Shown piece after piece: positions 8,495 through 17,135 of a DNA stretch of 64,000 nt (position 1 is the first letter of the stretch; every line of letters starts with the position of its first letter). The position numbers and the translations under genes are program-made. The stretch comes from JAWKOK01 sp963765875 (GTDB lineage: Bacteria; Chloroflexota; Anaerolineae; Caldilineales; Caldilineaceae): NCBI GenBank assembly GCA_963765875.1, contig CAVXYK010000025.1, positions 186,001 through 250,000 on the forward strand, in the 5' to 3' direction. A model generated the notes under the pieces. The model was not told where the DNA came from. It searched no databases and saw only the letters and a list, made by a program, of their open reading frames with translations.

Positions 8495-9862
8495 CTACGC
8501 GGCCAGTCGTTCCAGCAACATACAATATGCCTGCTGCCCTCGCTCAAAGCTGCTCAGTCGGTAGAATTCGTTGGGCGAATGGATACGTTCGTCGCCGAGG
8601 CCGAAGCCGAAGTTGACGGTGTAGACGCCCAGGTTGTCCAGAAAGAGGCTACAGACGGGAATGCTGCCGCCGCTGCGGGCATAGAATGGCTCCTTGCCGT
8701 AGAGTTCCAGGTGTACGTCACGGGCGGCCACATTGCCGAAATGATCGGCGGCCATGAGGTAGGGCGTGGCCTGGCTGGCGATGGGCGTCACCGTCACCTT
8801 GACGCCCGGCGTGGCGTGCTTGTGCACATGCGCGGTCAGCGCCTCGACGATCTTGGCCGGATCCTGGTTGGCCACCAGACGGCAGGTGATTTTGGCATGG
8901 GCCTGGCTGGGCAAGACGGTCTTGACGCCGTCACCTTCGAAGCCGCCCCACATACCGTTGACCTCCAGCGTCGGCCGCGCCCAACGCCGCTCGATGGCGC
9001 TAAATCCAGGTTCACCGAAGCCATCGTTCACGTCGATTTCGCCCAGGAACTCGTCCTCGTCAAAGGGAACAGCGCTGAGAAGCTCACGATCTGCGTCGCT
9101 GATGGGCAGTACATCGTCATAGAAGCCGTCGACCAGGATTTTGCCGTCTGCTCCGCGCATGGAGGCGATGATGGCCGCCAACGCATGCAGCGGATTCTGG
9201 ATAACGCCGCCGTACATGCCCGAGTGGACATCATGGGCAGGGCCGACCACGTCGATCTCGATGCCGGCAAGGCCACGCAAGCCGACCATGAGCGCAGGTT
9301 GATCCTCAGACCACTGGCCGCCGTCGGCGCTAATGGCCAGATCGCAGGCGAACTTGTCCTTGTGCTCGGCCACGAAGGGCGGCAGCGTCGGACTGCCAAT
9401 CTCTTCCTGACCTTCGAAGAAACACTTGACGTTGATGGGCAGCGATCCCTCAGCCTTGAGCAATGCCTCCAAGGCCAGGATGGGCACCAGCATGTTGCCC
9501 TTGTCATCGCTTGCGCCACGGGCGTAGACGCGGCCATCGATGATGGTCGGCTCAAAGGGCGGGTTGTCCCAGAGGTCGATGGGATCGACCGGTTGGGTGT
9601 CGAAATGGCCATAGATCAGCGCAGTCGGCTTGCCCGGCGCGTGCAGCCAGTCCGCATAGACGACCGGATGGCCACCCGTCTCCATCATCTCGACATTTTC
9701 CAGACCCGCAGAGCGACACCGATCCATCACCCATTCGCCGGCACGCCGCACATCCGGGGCATTCTCCGTCAATCCCGAAATGCTGGGAATACGCAGAAAG
9801 TCAAGCAGTTCGTCAACATATTGATCTTGATTTTTGGCCAGGTATGCTTGCCAGGTGCTCAT
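8495..9862 (-). CDS. M20-family dipeptidase
   Basis: 455 residues, the usual length for an M20/ArgE/DapE-type peptidase. YGHFDTQPVDP near residue 84 holds the first zinc His and the general Asp; RGASDDKGN holds the bridging Asp; FEGQEEIGSP holds the catalytic Glu-Glu pair; AHDVHSGMYGG lies in the dimerisation domain; SPNEFYRLSSF near the end carries the last zinc region. AGGAG precedes the ATG at 9862. It is expected to cleave dipeptides or amino-acid amides in the cytoplasm. The gene is flanked on both sides by GGGGATTG-word hairpins. Confidence 0.9.
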   Translation of the reverse strand: MSTWQAYLAKNQDQYVDELLDFLRIPSISGLTENAPDVRRAGEWVMDRCRSAGLENVEMMETGGHPVVYADWLHAPGKPTALIYGHFDTQPVDPIDLWDNPPFEPTIIDGRVYARGASDDKGNMLVPILALEALLKAEGSLPINVKCFFEGQEEIGSPTLPPFVAEHKDKFACDLAISADGGQWSEDQPALMVGLRGLAGIEIDVVGPAHDVHSGMYGGVIQNPLHALAAIIASMRGADGKILVDGFYDDVLPISDADRELLSAVPFDEDEFLGEIDVNDGFGEPGFSAIERRWARPTLEVNGMWGGFEGDGVKTVLPSQAHAKITCRLVANQDPAKIVEALTAHVHKHATPGVKVTVTPIASQATPYLMAADHFGNVAARDVHLELYGKEPFYARSGGSIPVCSLFLDNLGVYTVNFGFGLGDERIHSPNEFYRLSSFERGQQAYCMLLERLAA

Positions 9863-9885
9863 GTTGTGTGTTGCTCCTTGATGGT

Positions 9886-9979
9886 GGGGATTGGGGAATC
9901 GGGGATCGGGGATCGGGGATCCGGGCGCTGTCAAGTCTCTGCCTGCTCCCCAATCCCCAATCACCGATCCCCAATCCCT
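9886..9979. repeat. GGGGATCG-word inverted repeat, right of M20 gene
   Basis: GGGATTGGGGAATCGGGGAT words at 9886-9923 face CTCCCCAATCCCCAATCACC at 9946-9979. It is the same word family as 8339-8494. Its right edge overlaps the stop codon of the methyltransferase gene. Confidence 0.65.
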
Positions 9980-10759
9980 TAAACCTTCGTCGCCTTGGTG
10001 GCGATAAATGTCGGCATGTATTCGGAGAGCGTCGTCCCCGTCCAGTGGTCTTCGTAGAAGCCGGTGATGGCCAGGCCGGCGTCGATCTGTCCGCCGATCT
10101 GATCCTCTAGCGTGTGGCTGAACTCGAGAGGTTGCAGGTCATCGAGATAGGCATCCAGTTCCTCTGATGTCAGGCTCTTGAGGTCCGAGTAGGGTAGCGT
10201 GTGCCGGACTTCGAGAACGCCCTCGTCCGCCCGCGCCTGATCAAAGATATAGCTCACAGGATTGATGAATCCGGCAAGCAACGAACCGCCGCCTCTGCAG
10301 GACCCGGGCTACCTCGAGCCAGACAGGCCGTACGCTGGGCACAAAGAGATTAGAGCAGGGATGAACGATAAGATCAAAGGAATCATCGTCAAAGTGCGAT
10401 AGGTCGCGCATGTCGCCCTGGACCAGACGCAGCGACAGGCTCTCTCGCTCTGCGACCAACTGATCTTGCTCCAGCTGTTGGGCCGAGTTGTCGATCACCG
10501 TGACGTTGGCCCCGGCCGCGGCCAGGATGGGCCCCTGTTGGCCGCCTCCGCCGGCAAGGCAAAGCAGATCGACGCCCTGCATCTGGTCAGGAAACCAGTT
10601 GCGCGGTACCGATTTCTCCGGTGTCAACACAACCCCCCACACACCGGCGCGGGCTTCTTCAATCGCCTGCGGGCTGACCGGGATGCTCCACTCGCTGCCC
10701 CGTTCAACAGCCTTGTCCCAGGCCTTGCTGTTGTAGTCACGTATGTTGATGTTGGTCAT
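9979..10759 (-). CDS. class I SAM methyltransferase, one frameshift
   Basis: About 260 codons. LLCLAGGGGQQGPILAAAG is the glycine-rich SAM-binding loop, VTVIDNSAQQLEQD the acidic turn, and DDSFDLIVHPCSN motif IV. At about 10285-10295 the frame must change: VARVLQ continues as GGSLLAGFINPVSYIFDQ in the next frame and runs to 9979. The shift lies in an AGGCGGCGG run. The start at 10759 (MTNINIRDYNSKAWD) fits the family. The substrate is unknown. Confidence 0.75.
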
Positions 10760-10762
10760 GGG

Positions 10763-10803
10763 GTACTGGTCAACTTTCAATTGTCGATGATCAACTGTCA
10801 ATG
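10763..10803. repeat. single CAATTGTC-word arm
   Basis: TCAACTTTCAATTGTCGATG followed by ATCAACTGTCAATGG, the same words as at 6222-6314 and 53450-53480, here without a clear complementary partner. It lies just upstream of the methyltransferase start. Confidence 0.4.
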
Positions 10804-10883
10804 GTGGTCAAGCAAACCCGATGCATCAATTATACCAATTCCTCACGCAGCATCTCAGCTAGCACGCAGTTAGATTAAATTTC

Positions 10884-11879
10884 TCATATCTCCACAGACC
10901 GCAAGAAGGCGGCGCTCTCCTCGGGCGGTGTTGTGTTGATAAACATACCGGAGCCCAGTTCGAATCCCGCTGATCGGGTCACACGCGGCACAATTGTGAC
11001 GTACCAATGGATGTAGTCGCGGCCGTCATCGTGAAGCGGCGCAGAGCGGATTATGTAGTTGAAGTCGGGATCTCGCAGGCCGATATAGAGCTTGCGCAAC
11101 ATCTGGTGAAGGATGTTGCCTAGATCGGTCAACTCGTCGTCCGTCGTGCGAAGGAAGCTGGACTCGTGTCGGCGCGGGATGATCCAGGTATGAAAGGGAG
11201 AGTAGGCGGCGTAGGGAATCACCGCCAAGAAATGCTTGGTCTCCAAGACAATACGGCGACCATCGGAAATCTCATCCTCCAGCATATGGCAGAATATGCA
11301 CTGCCCGGTGTCATCATAGTGGTGACGCGCTGATTCTGCTCGACTGCGAATGCTGTGGGGGACCATGGGCAGGGCGATCAACTGGGTATGTGGATGGATC
11401 AGCGACGTACCTGCTCGTTCGCCATGGTTCTTAAAATAGGTGATATGGCGCATGCGCTCATCGTCCGAGATCGTGCGACCGCGCTGGCGAAAGGCATGCA
11501 GTAACATCGCCACGCTTTCATGACTTTCTAGCGCATGACAAGTGTTATGCAGCGGTGATTCGACCAAAATTTCATGGTAGCCCACCGCTGAAATGCTGCG
11601 ATGAATACTGTCGAAGGTCCGCACCACGTCGCCGTTCGCCTGAAGTGCGGGATACTTATTGCGCACAACACGTACACGCCACGAACCATCGCTGGGAATG
11701 GACATGACCTCAAGGTCTTCTTCTTCATTGCCGGGACAAAACGGGCAATTCGAATCCCATGACGGGTTCGCATCGATCCCCGCTTTGGGCGCGACAATCA
11801 GCTCATGGGGCCGCTGCGCGCGATCGGTGGCAACGATGACCCAACGTTTTGTAAGCAGGTTTTGGCGTAGCTCGTCCAT
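10884..11879 (-). CDS. galT: galactose-1-phosphate uridylyltransferase
   Basis: 331 residues, GalT family. CPFCPGNEE near residue 46 and CIFCHMLED near residue 195 are the zinc-type cysteine pairs of each half; SLIHPHTQLIALP contains the HPH nucleophile region that carries the UMP group. It interconverts UDP-glucose and galactose-1-phosphate in the Leloir pathway. The ATG overlaps the stop of the rhodanese gene (TAATG), so translation is coupled. The operon partners (glutaminyl cyclase, rhodanese lipoprotein) have no obvious link to galactose. Confidence 0.9.
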   Translation of the reverse strand: MDELRQNLLTKRWVIVATDRAQRPHELIVAPKAGIDANPSWDSNCPFCPGNEEEDLEVMSIPSDGSWRVRVVRNKYPALQANGDVVRTFDSIHRSISAVGYHEILVESPLHNTCHALESHESVAMLLHAFRQRGRTISDDERMRHITYFKNHGERAGTSLIHPHTQLIALPMVPHSIRSRAESARHHYDDTGQCIFCHMLEDEISDGRRIVLETKHFLAVIPYAAYSPFHTWIIPRRHESSFLRTTDDELTDLGNILHQMLRKLYIGLRDPDFNYIIRSAPLHDDGRDYIHWYVTIVPRVTRSAGFELGSGMFINTTPPEESAAFLRSVEI

Positions 11880-12340
11880 TACTGCTCTACATCGAAACCG
11901 GCGTCCTGCCAGGCGACGATGCCGCCCTGCATGTTGTGCACGTTGTCAAAGCCATTCTCTTCCAGATACTTGGTCACCTGACCACTACGGTTTCCGCTGC
12001 GGCAGGTCAGCACAACCGTCTTGTCCGTGGGAATCTCATCCAAGCGTGCGGGGACATCATTCATGGGCAGATGGACGACACCGGGAATGTGACCTTCGTC
12101 GTATTCCCACTGCTCTCGCACATCCAGCACGACCACATCATCACGCTCCTTGATCTCGGCTACGGTCTGTACGTCGATGTTGGCCGGCAGATCCAACGGC
12201 GCATCAACAACGTCGGCGGCAGCCTCCGCCTGGTTATCGGCGGCCGGCGCGTCTGCCGCCGGAGCAGCACATGCCCCGATCATCATCATCATCGTACCGA
12301 TCAGCAGTGCCAGAAACAGCGTTCTCTCAAATTTCATCAT
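11879..12340 (-). CDS. rhodanese-domain lipoprotein
   Basis: 153 residues. An N-terminal signal with lipobox IGAC near residue 24 predicts a lipid-anchored exported protein, followed by an Ala/Asp-rich linker (residues 25-50) and a rhodanese domain: VVLDVREQWEYDEGHIPG and the active loop TCRSGNRSGQ with the catalytic Cys. It would move sulfur or handle thiols outside the membrane. GGAGAGAG precedes two tandem ATGs (12340, 12337); either may be used. It overlaps galT by one base and lies 36 bp after the glutaminyl cyclase gene. Confidence 0.85.
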   Translation of the reverse strand: MMKFERTLFLALLIGTMMMMIGACAAPAADAPAADNQAEAAADVVDAPLDLPANIDVQTVAEIKERDDVVVLDVREQWEYDEGHIPGVVHLPMNDVPARLDEIPTDKTVVLTCRSGNRSGQVTKYLEENGFDNVHNMQGGIVAWQDAGFDVEQ

Positions 12341-12376
12341 CTCTCTCCGTTCTTTGATGGTCAAAATCACGAGCTA

Positions 12377-13306
12377 TTAATTACGTTTCTCAACCAAGCG
12401 AATTTCGAACATTGTCGGCCACAACTTGCCGGTGACAAAGAGACGATTCTCCTCGTCATCATAGGCGATTCCGTTGAGTACATCAATCGGTCGTGCAGCC
12501 TCTTGCGCAGGCAACAATCCTGACAAGTCAATCCATCCGGTTACTTGACCGCTTGCAGGATCGATTCGGGCGATGCGGTCGGTCTGCCAGACATTGGCGT
12601 AGATCTCACCGTCAACATATTCCAATTCATTGAGCCGCACCACGGGGCCTGAATCATCATAGACCTGAATGCGTCCAGTCTGTTCCAGCGTTTCCGGATC
12701 CAAAAACCTGATGGTATCGGTCCCGTCGCTCATGATCAGCCGATCTCCATCGTGGGTCAACCCCCAGCCTTCCGTCTCATAGGCAAACGTCTCAATCAGT
12801 TCGAAGCTTTCCCGATCAGCAACCATGCCGATCTGCGCCTTCCATGTCAATTGGTAGATCCTATCCCCCAGAAGCGTAATGCCTTCGCCGAACAGATCAT
12901 CCGGCAAACGCACACCGAACAGAACCTCGCCGGACGAAGGATCCACTCTGCGCAGTGTGGATTGGCCATAGAGTCCGGTCCCCTCGTAGAAGATGCCGTC
13001 CTCATAGACAAGCCCCTGGGTGAAAGCGGCAGGGTCATGGGGAAATTTGTTGACGATCTCATAGCCGTACTCGGTCGGTACAACCGCGGCCGCAGCCGCT
13101 CCATCCACTTTTTGAACAGGTGGCGAAGGTTCACGCGATGCCTGAGCCACCAACGCCGTAGGCGCGACCTCAGCAGCTGTGACTGCGGGGGCAGGCATCG
13201 TCGCCGGCGTCGAACAGCCGGCAACAAGCAGAACAATGCCGACCCACAAGATTATCAGACCGAATTTGCGCCATCGGAACAGGCGTTGGTTCCCAGAATC
13301 GAGCAT
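12377..13306 (-). CDS. glutaminyl-peptide cyclotransferase, lipoprotein
   Basis: 309 residues. A lipoprotein signal (WVGIVLLVAGC, Cys near residue 30) is followed by a Pro/Ala-rich linker and a five-bladed propeller of the plant-type glutamine cyclotransferase family: FPHDPAAFTQGLVYEDG, FYEGTGLYGQSTLRRVD, LNELEYVDGEIYANVWQTD, and VLNGIAYDDEENRLFVTGK. It converts N-terminal Gln of exported peptides to pyroglutamate. It is probably the first gene of a three-gene operon with rhodanese and galT. Confidence 0.85.
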   Translation of the reverse strand: MLDSGNQRLFRWRKFGLIILWVGIVLLVAGCSTPATMPAPAVTAAEVAPTALVAQASREPSPPVQKVDGAAAAAVVPTEYGYEIVNKFPHDPAAFTQGLVYEDGIFYEGTGLYGQSTLRRVDPSSGEVLFGVRLPDDLFGEGITLLGDRIYQLTWKAQIGMVADRESFELIETFAYETEGWGLTHDGDRLIMSDGTDTIRFLDPETLEQTGRIQVYDDSGPVVRLNELEYVDGEIYANVWQTDRIARIDPASGQVTGWIDLSGLLPAQEAARPIDVLNGIAYDDEENRLFVTGKLWPTMFEIRLVEKRN

Positions 13307-13440
13307 GACAGGGTTCCTCAAATTTCCTCTAAATAGTCGGACTTCATGGTACCAGAACCGAACGGATGTCACCAGGGGCACGGCTTACCATTCCACTCGT
13401 CTTCGGGAAACGGCGCGATGAAATCATGAGTTCCAGTGCG

Positions 13441-13469
13441 TGGACAGCCGGCAGCGAAGGTTGTACACT
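13441..13469 (+). promoter_or_regulatory. candidate promoter of the methyltransferase-recX pair
   Basis: TGGACA at 13441-13446, a 17-bp spacer and TACACT at 13464-13469, giving a start near 13476 and a leader of about 74 nt. Confidence 0.5.
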
Positions 13470-13549
13470 ATTACGGTCTGGACCTATCACGTTTGATCAA
13501 GCGCAGCCGGTCGTCCCACCAGAAGCCAAGCATAGCCAGGAGTCTGTTG

Positions 13550-14350
13550 ATGAGCAAAGAAGAGGTTAAGAAACAGTTCGGCGCCAATGCCGCGGCCTAT
13601 GCCACAAGCACGGTCCACGCCAAGGGTGCAAGCCTTGGCCGCCTCGTCGAGCTTGTCCAGCCGCAGCCGACCTGGCAGGTGCTGGATATTGCCTCGGCTG
13701 CCGGCCACACTGCGTTCGCATTTGCACCGTTCGTTGCCCAGGTGACATCCACGGATCTGACGCCTGAGATGATCCCGGTGGCGAGCAATCTCGCCCAGGA
13801 AAAGGGCATCGAGAATGTGCTGTTCCAGACAGCCGATGCCGAGGATCTCCCCTTCGATGATGATCAATTCGACCTGTTGACCTGCCGCATCGCACCCCAT
13901 CACTTCCCGCACATTGACCGGTTTCTAGCGGAATCCTATCGTGTCTTGAAATCCGGCGGTCTGCTGGCCGTGGTCGACAATATTGTGCCGGGGAGCCAAG
14001 ACGGTACCAACGAGAGCGAGGCGATTGAACTATCCGAAGCCGGCGATTATGTTAACAAATTCGAAAAACTGCGCGATCCAAGCCATGGACGCTGCCTCAG
14101 CGTTCAGGAGTGGGTCGCCGCATTTGAGGAAGCCGGCTTCACCTTGCTCGCGCAGGAAACTGCTGAAAAACGCATGGTCTTCGAGCCCTGGGTCAAGCGA
14201 ATGGGGGCGTCGCCAGAGACGCAGGCGCAGGTAAACGCCATGTTAACGGACGCTCCGCCGGCGGCGGCAGCCTTCTTCCATGCTGAACCGGACGGCGATG
14301 ACATTGCCTTCTTTCTGACTGAGGCAATCTTGATCGGACAGAAATCTTAG
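13550..14350 (+). CDS. class I SAM methyltransferase (UbiE/COQ5-like)
   Basis: 266 residues. VLDIASAAGHTAFAFAP is the SAM-binding loop, TSTDLTPEMI the acidic turn, ADAEDLPFDDDQFDLLTCRI the motif IV region, and ESYRVLKSGGLLAVVDN the post-motif typical of Methyltransf_11/UbiE proteins. AGGAG lies 7 nt before the ATG at 13550. The next gene, recX, begins 7 bp after the stop, so the two are likely cotranscribed. Substrate is not readable from sequence. Confidence 0.85.
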   Translation: MSKEEVKKQFGANAAAYATSTVHAKGASLGRLVELVQPQPTWQVLDIASAAGHTAFAFAPFVAQVTSTDLTPEMIPVASNLAQEKGIENVLFQTADAEDLPFDDDQFDLLTCRIAPHHFPHIDRFLAESYRVLKSGGLLAVVDNIVPGSQDGTNESEAIELSEAGDYVNKFEKLRDPSHGRCLSVQEWVAAFEEAGFTLLAQETAEKRMVFEPWVKRMGASPETQAQVNAMLTDAPPAAAAFFHAEPDGDDIAFFLTEAILIGQKS

Positions 14351-14357
14351 AGCCTTC

Positions 14358-14993
14358 ATGAAAACGATCACTGCACTGAAGCTACAGCAAAAAAACAAAG
14401 ACCGCGTCAATCTATTTCTGGATGGCGAGTACGCGTTTGCGGTCAGCTTTTCAGCGGCCTCCGACCTGCGCAGAGGGCAGGAACTGACCGAGCTGCAAAT
14501 CTCAGAACTCAAGCAGGAGGGCGAACGCAACAAGGCCTACCATCAGGCAGTTCGTTTCCTCGGCGTCCGGCCGCGCAGCGCAAGCGAAATGACGCGCAAG
14601 CTCAAGGAAAAGGGCCACGATGAGTTGCTGATCGAAGCTGTCATCGAGCGCTTGGTTGACGCAGGGTATGTGGATGACGCCGCCTTTGCACGCTTTTGGG
14701 TAGAAGATCGAACGCGCTTTCGCCCGCGCAGCGCCCACGCCCTACGCTATGAGTTGCGCCAGAAGGGCGTGGACTCAGACGTAATCGACGAGGCAGTTGC
14801 CGATCTGGATGAGGAAAGCGCTGCTTGGGATGCGGCGACGGCCAAGTTAGATGGATGGCGTAGACTGGATGAGCCCCAGTTTCGTAAGAAGGCCAGTGGA
14901 TTCCTGAGCCGACGCGGCTTCAACTACGGGATCGTGCGTGCGACAGTCGATCGGGCTTGGAATGAGATCAATGGTGAAGATGGCAAAGAGTGA
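14358..14993 (+). CDS. recX: RecX regulator of RecA
   Basis: 211 residues. RecX three-helix repeats: AYHQAVRFLGVRPRSASEMT, LVDAGYVDDAAFARFWVEDR, and the C-terminal FRKKASGFLSRRGFNYGIV. RecX binds RecA filaments and limits their growth. recA is not in the window. The N-terminal 50 residues (MKTITALKLQ, NLFLDGEYAFAV) match the extended N-terminus of long RecX proteins. The stop is only 4 bp before the 338-bp inverted-repeat element. Confidence 0.9.
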   Translation: MKTITALKLQQKNKDRVNLFLDGEYAFAVSFSAASDLRRGQELTELQISELKQEGERNKAYHQAVRFLGVRPRSASEMTRKLKEKGHDELLIEAVIERLVDAGYVDDAAFARFWVEDRTRFRPRSAHALRYELRQKGVDSDVIDEAVADLDEESAAWDAATAKLDGWRRLDEPQFRKKASGFLSRRGFNYGIVRATVDRAWNEINGEDGKE

Positions 14994-14997
14994 ACGG

Positions 14998-15335
14998 GTG
15001 TGTTGGCGAAAAGCACCTGCTGCGCAAACAAAACGAGTTGAGACCCGTAGGGACATGGCATTCCCCGTCAGGTCGAACTCTGATTGGGCAATTCCAAATC
15101 GAGAAGCATCATCCGCATCCTGAACATGATACTAGGGATGCCATGTCCGTTTCAGACCGACTGCAATGTCAGGCACGGACAAGGCATTCCTAGCCATGGT
15201 ATGGTTGTCGGCTGTGGTCTTGAAGGTCAAAACGGTCTCCGCCAACAACGGGCCTGTGCGGAATGCCATGTCCCTACATAGAATTACCCCATCAACCCAT
15301 TTTGTTTGCGCAGCAGGCGCAAAGCGCCAACACAC
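14998..15335. mobile_element. MITE-like element, copy 1 (338 bp)
   Basis: Begins GTGTGTTGGCG and ends CGCCAACACAC. The inverted termini run about 45 bp with few mismatches (14998-15043 against 15292-15335). Inside are two further nested inverted pairs: GTAGGGACATGGCATTCC near 15050 against GGAATGCCATGTCCCTAC near 15260, and CTAGGGATGCCATGTCCG near 15133 against CGGACAAGGCATTCCTAG near 15177. There is no coding capacity. A near-identical copy is at 24984-25322. It lies between convergent genes. Confidence 0.8.
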
Positions 15336-15458
15336 CCGAATGAAAACGGGTGATGCGGGGCGGAAAATAACTGGTTGCCCGCGGTTGGCAGCCACTGGCA
15401 CGCCGAGTCTCTGCGGCTCACGGACCGTCTTGCCAGTGACGGTCAACCAGATCAAGAC
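15336..15458. other. gap after MITE-like element
   Basis: No gene seen. A short GC-rich stretch (GGTTGGCAGCCACTGGCACG and its partial complement TGCCAGTGACGGTCAACC) may be another weak hairpin before the sulfotransferase-like stop. Confidence 0.3.
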
Positions 15459-16100
15459 TTACGCCCGGTTGCGATAGAGGTTCGGATCGACTACGGCGTT
15501 CATGGCATCAACGTCGAGCGGTTTGGGCACAAATTGATTGATCTTCTCGATATAGGGCTGGGGTTCCAGCACCATGCGGTTGTAGTCAACATGGAGGACA
15601 TCCATATTCGGCTGCTTCTTAAACCACTCATCAATCGACTGCAAATGCTTGACAAAAAGCTTGGTCATCTCTTCGTCGCTGGGTCCTTTCTTCTCTTCAC
15701 CCCGGTTTGCCAGCATCTTCTGTTGCGAACGCAGCACCTCATCAAAATCCCGCAGCATGAAGATGATTTTGTAGTTGTACTCTGACGGCAGGTGAACCAG
15801 GAGCGCCGAAATCACCTTGACCACCTTGCCCTGGGCATCGGCCACCCACTGCACATCGCCCTTGTCAAGCTGTTTCACTCGCTCAAATTCGTAGTAGCCC
15901 TTGGGGTTATCGACGTCTGCCGTGCGCTCTCCGTCGACCAGCACGGGGATGCCGCCGGCCTCAAGCACTTTCATCATCATCGATGTACCGGATCGCGGCA
16001 GACCGGAGACAATGATCACGTCGTTCGCCGACAGATCCACTCCGTCGAAGGTAGTTTCCGCTTTTGTCCCGCCAAAAAGACGGCGTAGAAAATCGGCCAT
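15459..16100 (-). CDS. sulfotransferase-family protein
   Basis: 213 residues. VSGLPRSGTSMMMKVLE near residue 32 is the PAPS 5'-phosphosulfate-binding loop of sulfotransferases, and IIFMLRDFDEVLRSQQ fits the 3'-phosphate-binding RDP-type region. The protein is short for the family and the acceptor-binding part is small. GGAG precedes the ATG. Acceptor unknown; an isolated gene between a repeat element and phzF-like gene. Confidence 0.7.
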   Translation of the reverse strand: MADFLRRLFGGTKAETTFDGVDLSANDVIIVSGLPRSGTSMMMKVLEAGGIPVLVDGERTADVDNPKGYYEFERVKQLDKGDVQWVADAQGKVVKVISALLVHLPSEYNYKIIFMLRDFDEVLRSQQKMLANRGEEKKGPSDEEMTKLFVKHLQSIDEWFKKQPNMDVLHVDYNRMVLEPQPYIEKINQFVPKPLDVDAMNAVVDPNLYRNRA

Positions 16101-16183
16101 GAATTCTCCAATAATGTATGCCCCTTCAACTTCCGAGGCTATAGTACCACGAGACTAGTCACATTGCGGAACGGGCGCCGGCA

Positions 16184-16990
16184 CTAGCCGGCGGCTACGA
16201 TATCTGAAAGCACGCCGCGGAGGATGGTCACAGCCTGGCCGGCCAAACGCACACGATCGCCGGTCAGCTGGATGCGCAAGGTGCCGCCCCGGCTTGAGGC
16301 CTGATAGGCGACGAAGTCGGTCTGGCTCAATTTGGCTGCCCAATGCGGAGCCAGGCAACAGTGGGCCGATCCGGTGACCGGATCTTCATCGATGCCGGAG
16401 CCGGGCGCAAAGAAGCGCGAGACAAAATCAACCCCCGCTTCGTCTCCCCGGCTCGTGACCATGATGCCCCGCACATCCAGCCCGCGAAGGGCTGCGAAAT
16501 CCGGTGTGAGGTCACGTACTTCGTCTGCGGACGCGACCTCGATGAGATAGTCGAACCGGCTTTTTCCAATATGGACCGGTTCAACGCCAAGGGCGTCGAG
16601 CAAGGCGGGCGGCGCTTCTGTTGGTGTAGAGGGCGTGGCCGGAAAATCCAGCTCGATCCAGCCGTCAACCTGAGCCGCGGTCAGCAGTCCGCTGCGCGTC
16701 TGGAAGCGTGCCGTCTCGCCCGGCAGCAGATAGCCCGCTTCCCAAAGCGTATGTGCGCTGGCCAATGTCGCATGGCCACAGAGATCGACCTCGACCGCAG
16801 GCGTAAACCAGCGCAATCTGAACTCGTCGTCTTCACGCCAGAGATAGGCCGTCTCGGACAGGTTCATTTCGCCCGCGAAAGCCTGCATCCAGACTGTGTC
16901 AGCCGGTTCGTCCAGGACGCAGACGGCGGCAGGATTGCCCTGGAAGGGCGTATTTGTAAAGGCATCAACTTGGTAGAGAAGAACTGACAT
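16184..16990 (-). CDS. PhzF-family isomerase/epimerase-like protein
   Basis: 268 residues, PhzF/DAP-epimerase fold. QVDAFTNTPFQGNPAAVCVL at the N-terminus, MNLSETAYLW with the conserved Glu, VDLCGHATLASAHTLWEAG, and EDPVTGSAHCCLAPHWA near the C-terminus are the family's hallmark motifs. Members isomerise small acids such as the phenazine precursor, but most are uncharacterised and no phenazine genes are near. GGAGC precedes the ATG. Confidence 0.9.
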   Translation of the reverse strand: MSVLLYQVDAFTNTPFQGNPAAVCVLDEPADTVWMQAFAGEMNLSETAYLWREDDEFRLRWFTPAVEVDLCGHATLASAHTLWEAGYLLPGETARFQTRSGLLTAAQVDGWIELDFPATPSTPTEAPPALLDALGVEPVHIGKSRFDYLIEVASADEVRDLTPDFAALRGLDVRGIMVTSRGDEAGVDFVSRFFAPGSGIDEDPVTGSAHCCLAPHWAAKLSQTDFVAYQASSRGGTLRIQLTGDRVRLAGQAVTILRGVLSDIVAAG

Positions 16991-17035
16991 GGTGGATGCT
17001 CCTGGAAAAGTTGCTTTGATGCTTTGACAATCGAT

Positions 17036-17117
17036 CTAATGCGTAATGCGTAATACGTACTGCGTAATACGTATGCGAATAGCATGCGTAATACGTAGTA
17101 CGAGGTACGCAGTACGT
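17036..17117. repeat. TAATACG-word repeat
   Basis: About 80 bp of reiterated TAATGCG, TAATACG and TACGTA words (for example CTGCGTAATACGTATGCG), self-complementary through TACGTA. It fills the gap between the PhzF start and the VIT/VWA stop, which both read leftward. Confidence 0.6.
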
Positions 17118-17135
17118 TTTACACAGCAGACCTAC

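Noticed and set aside
8339..9979. Repeats around the M20 gene as a CRISPR array
   Set aside because: Units are short, variable and without unique spacers of constant length; arms are inverted, not direct.
8396..9982. Long plus-strand frame opposite the M20 peptidase
   Set aside because: Antisense shadow of a well-conserved gene, partly made of GGGATTGG repeats.
10950..10975. A tRNA-like GTTCGAATCCCGC string
   Set aside because: It lies inside galT and no acceptor or anticodon arms can be formed around it.
15166..15477. Open frames inside the first MITE-like element
   Set aside because: They arise from the repeat words, appear on both strands and in both copies, and have no ribosome site.
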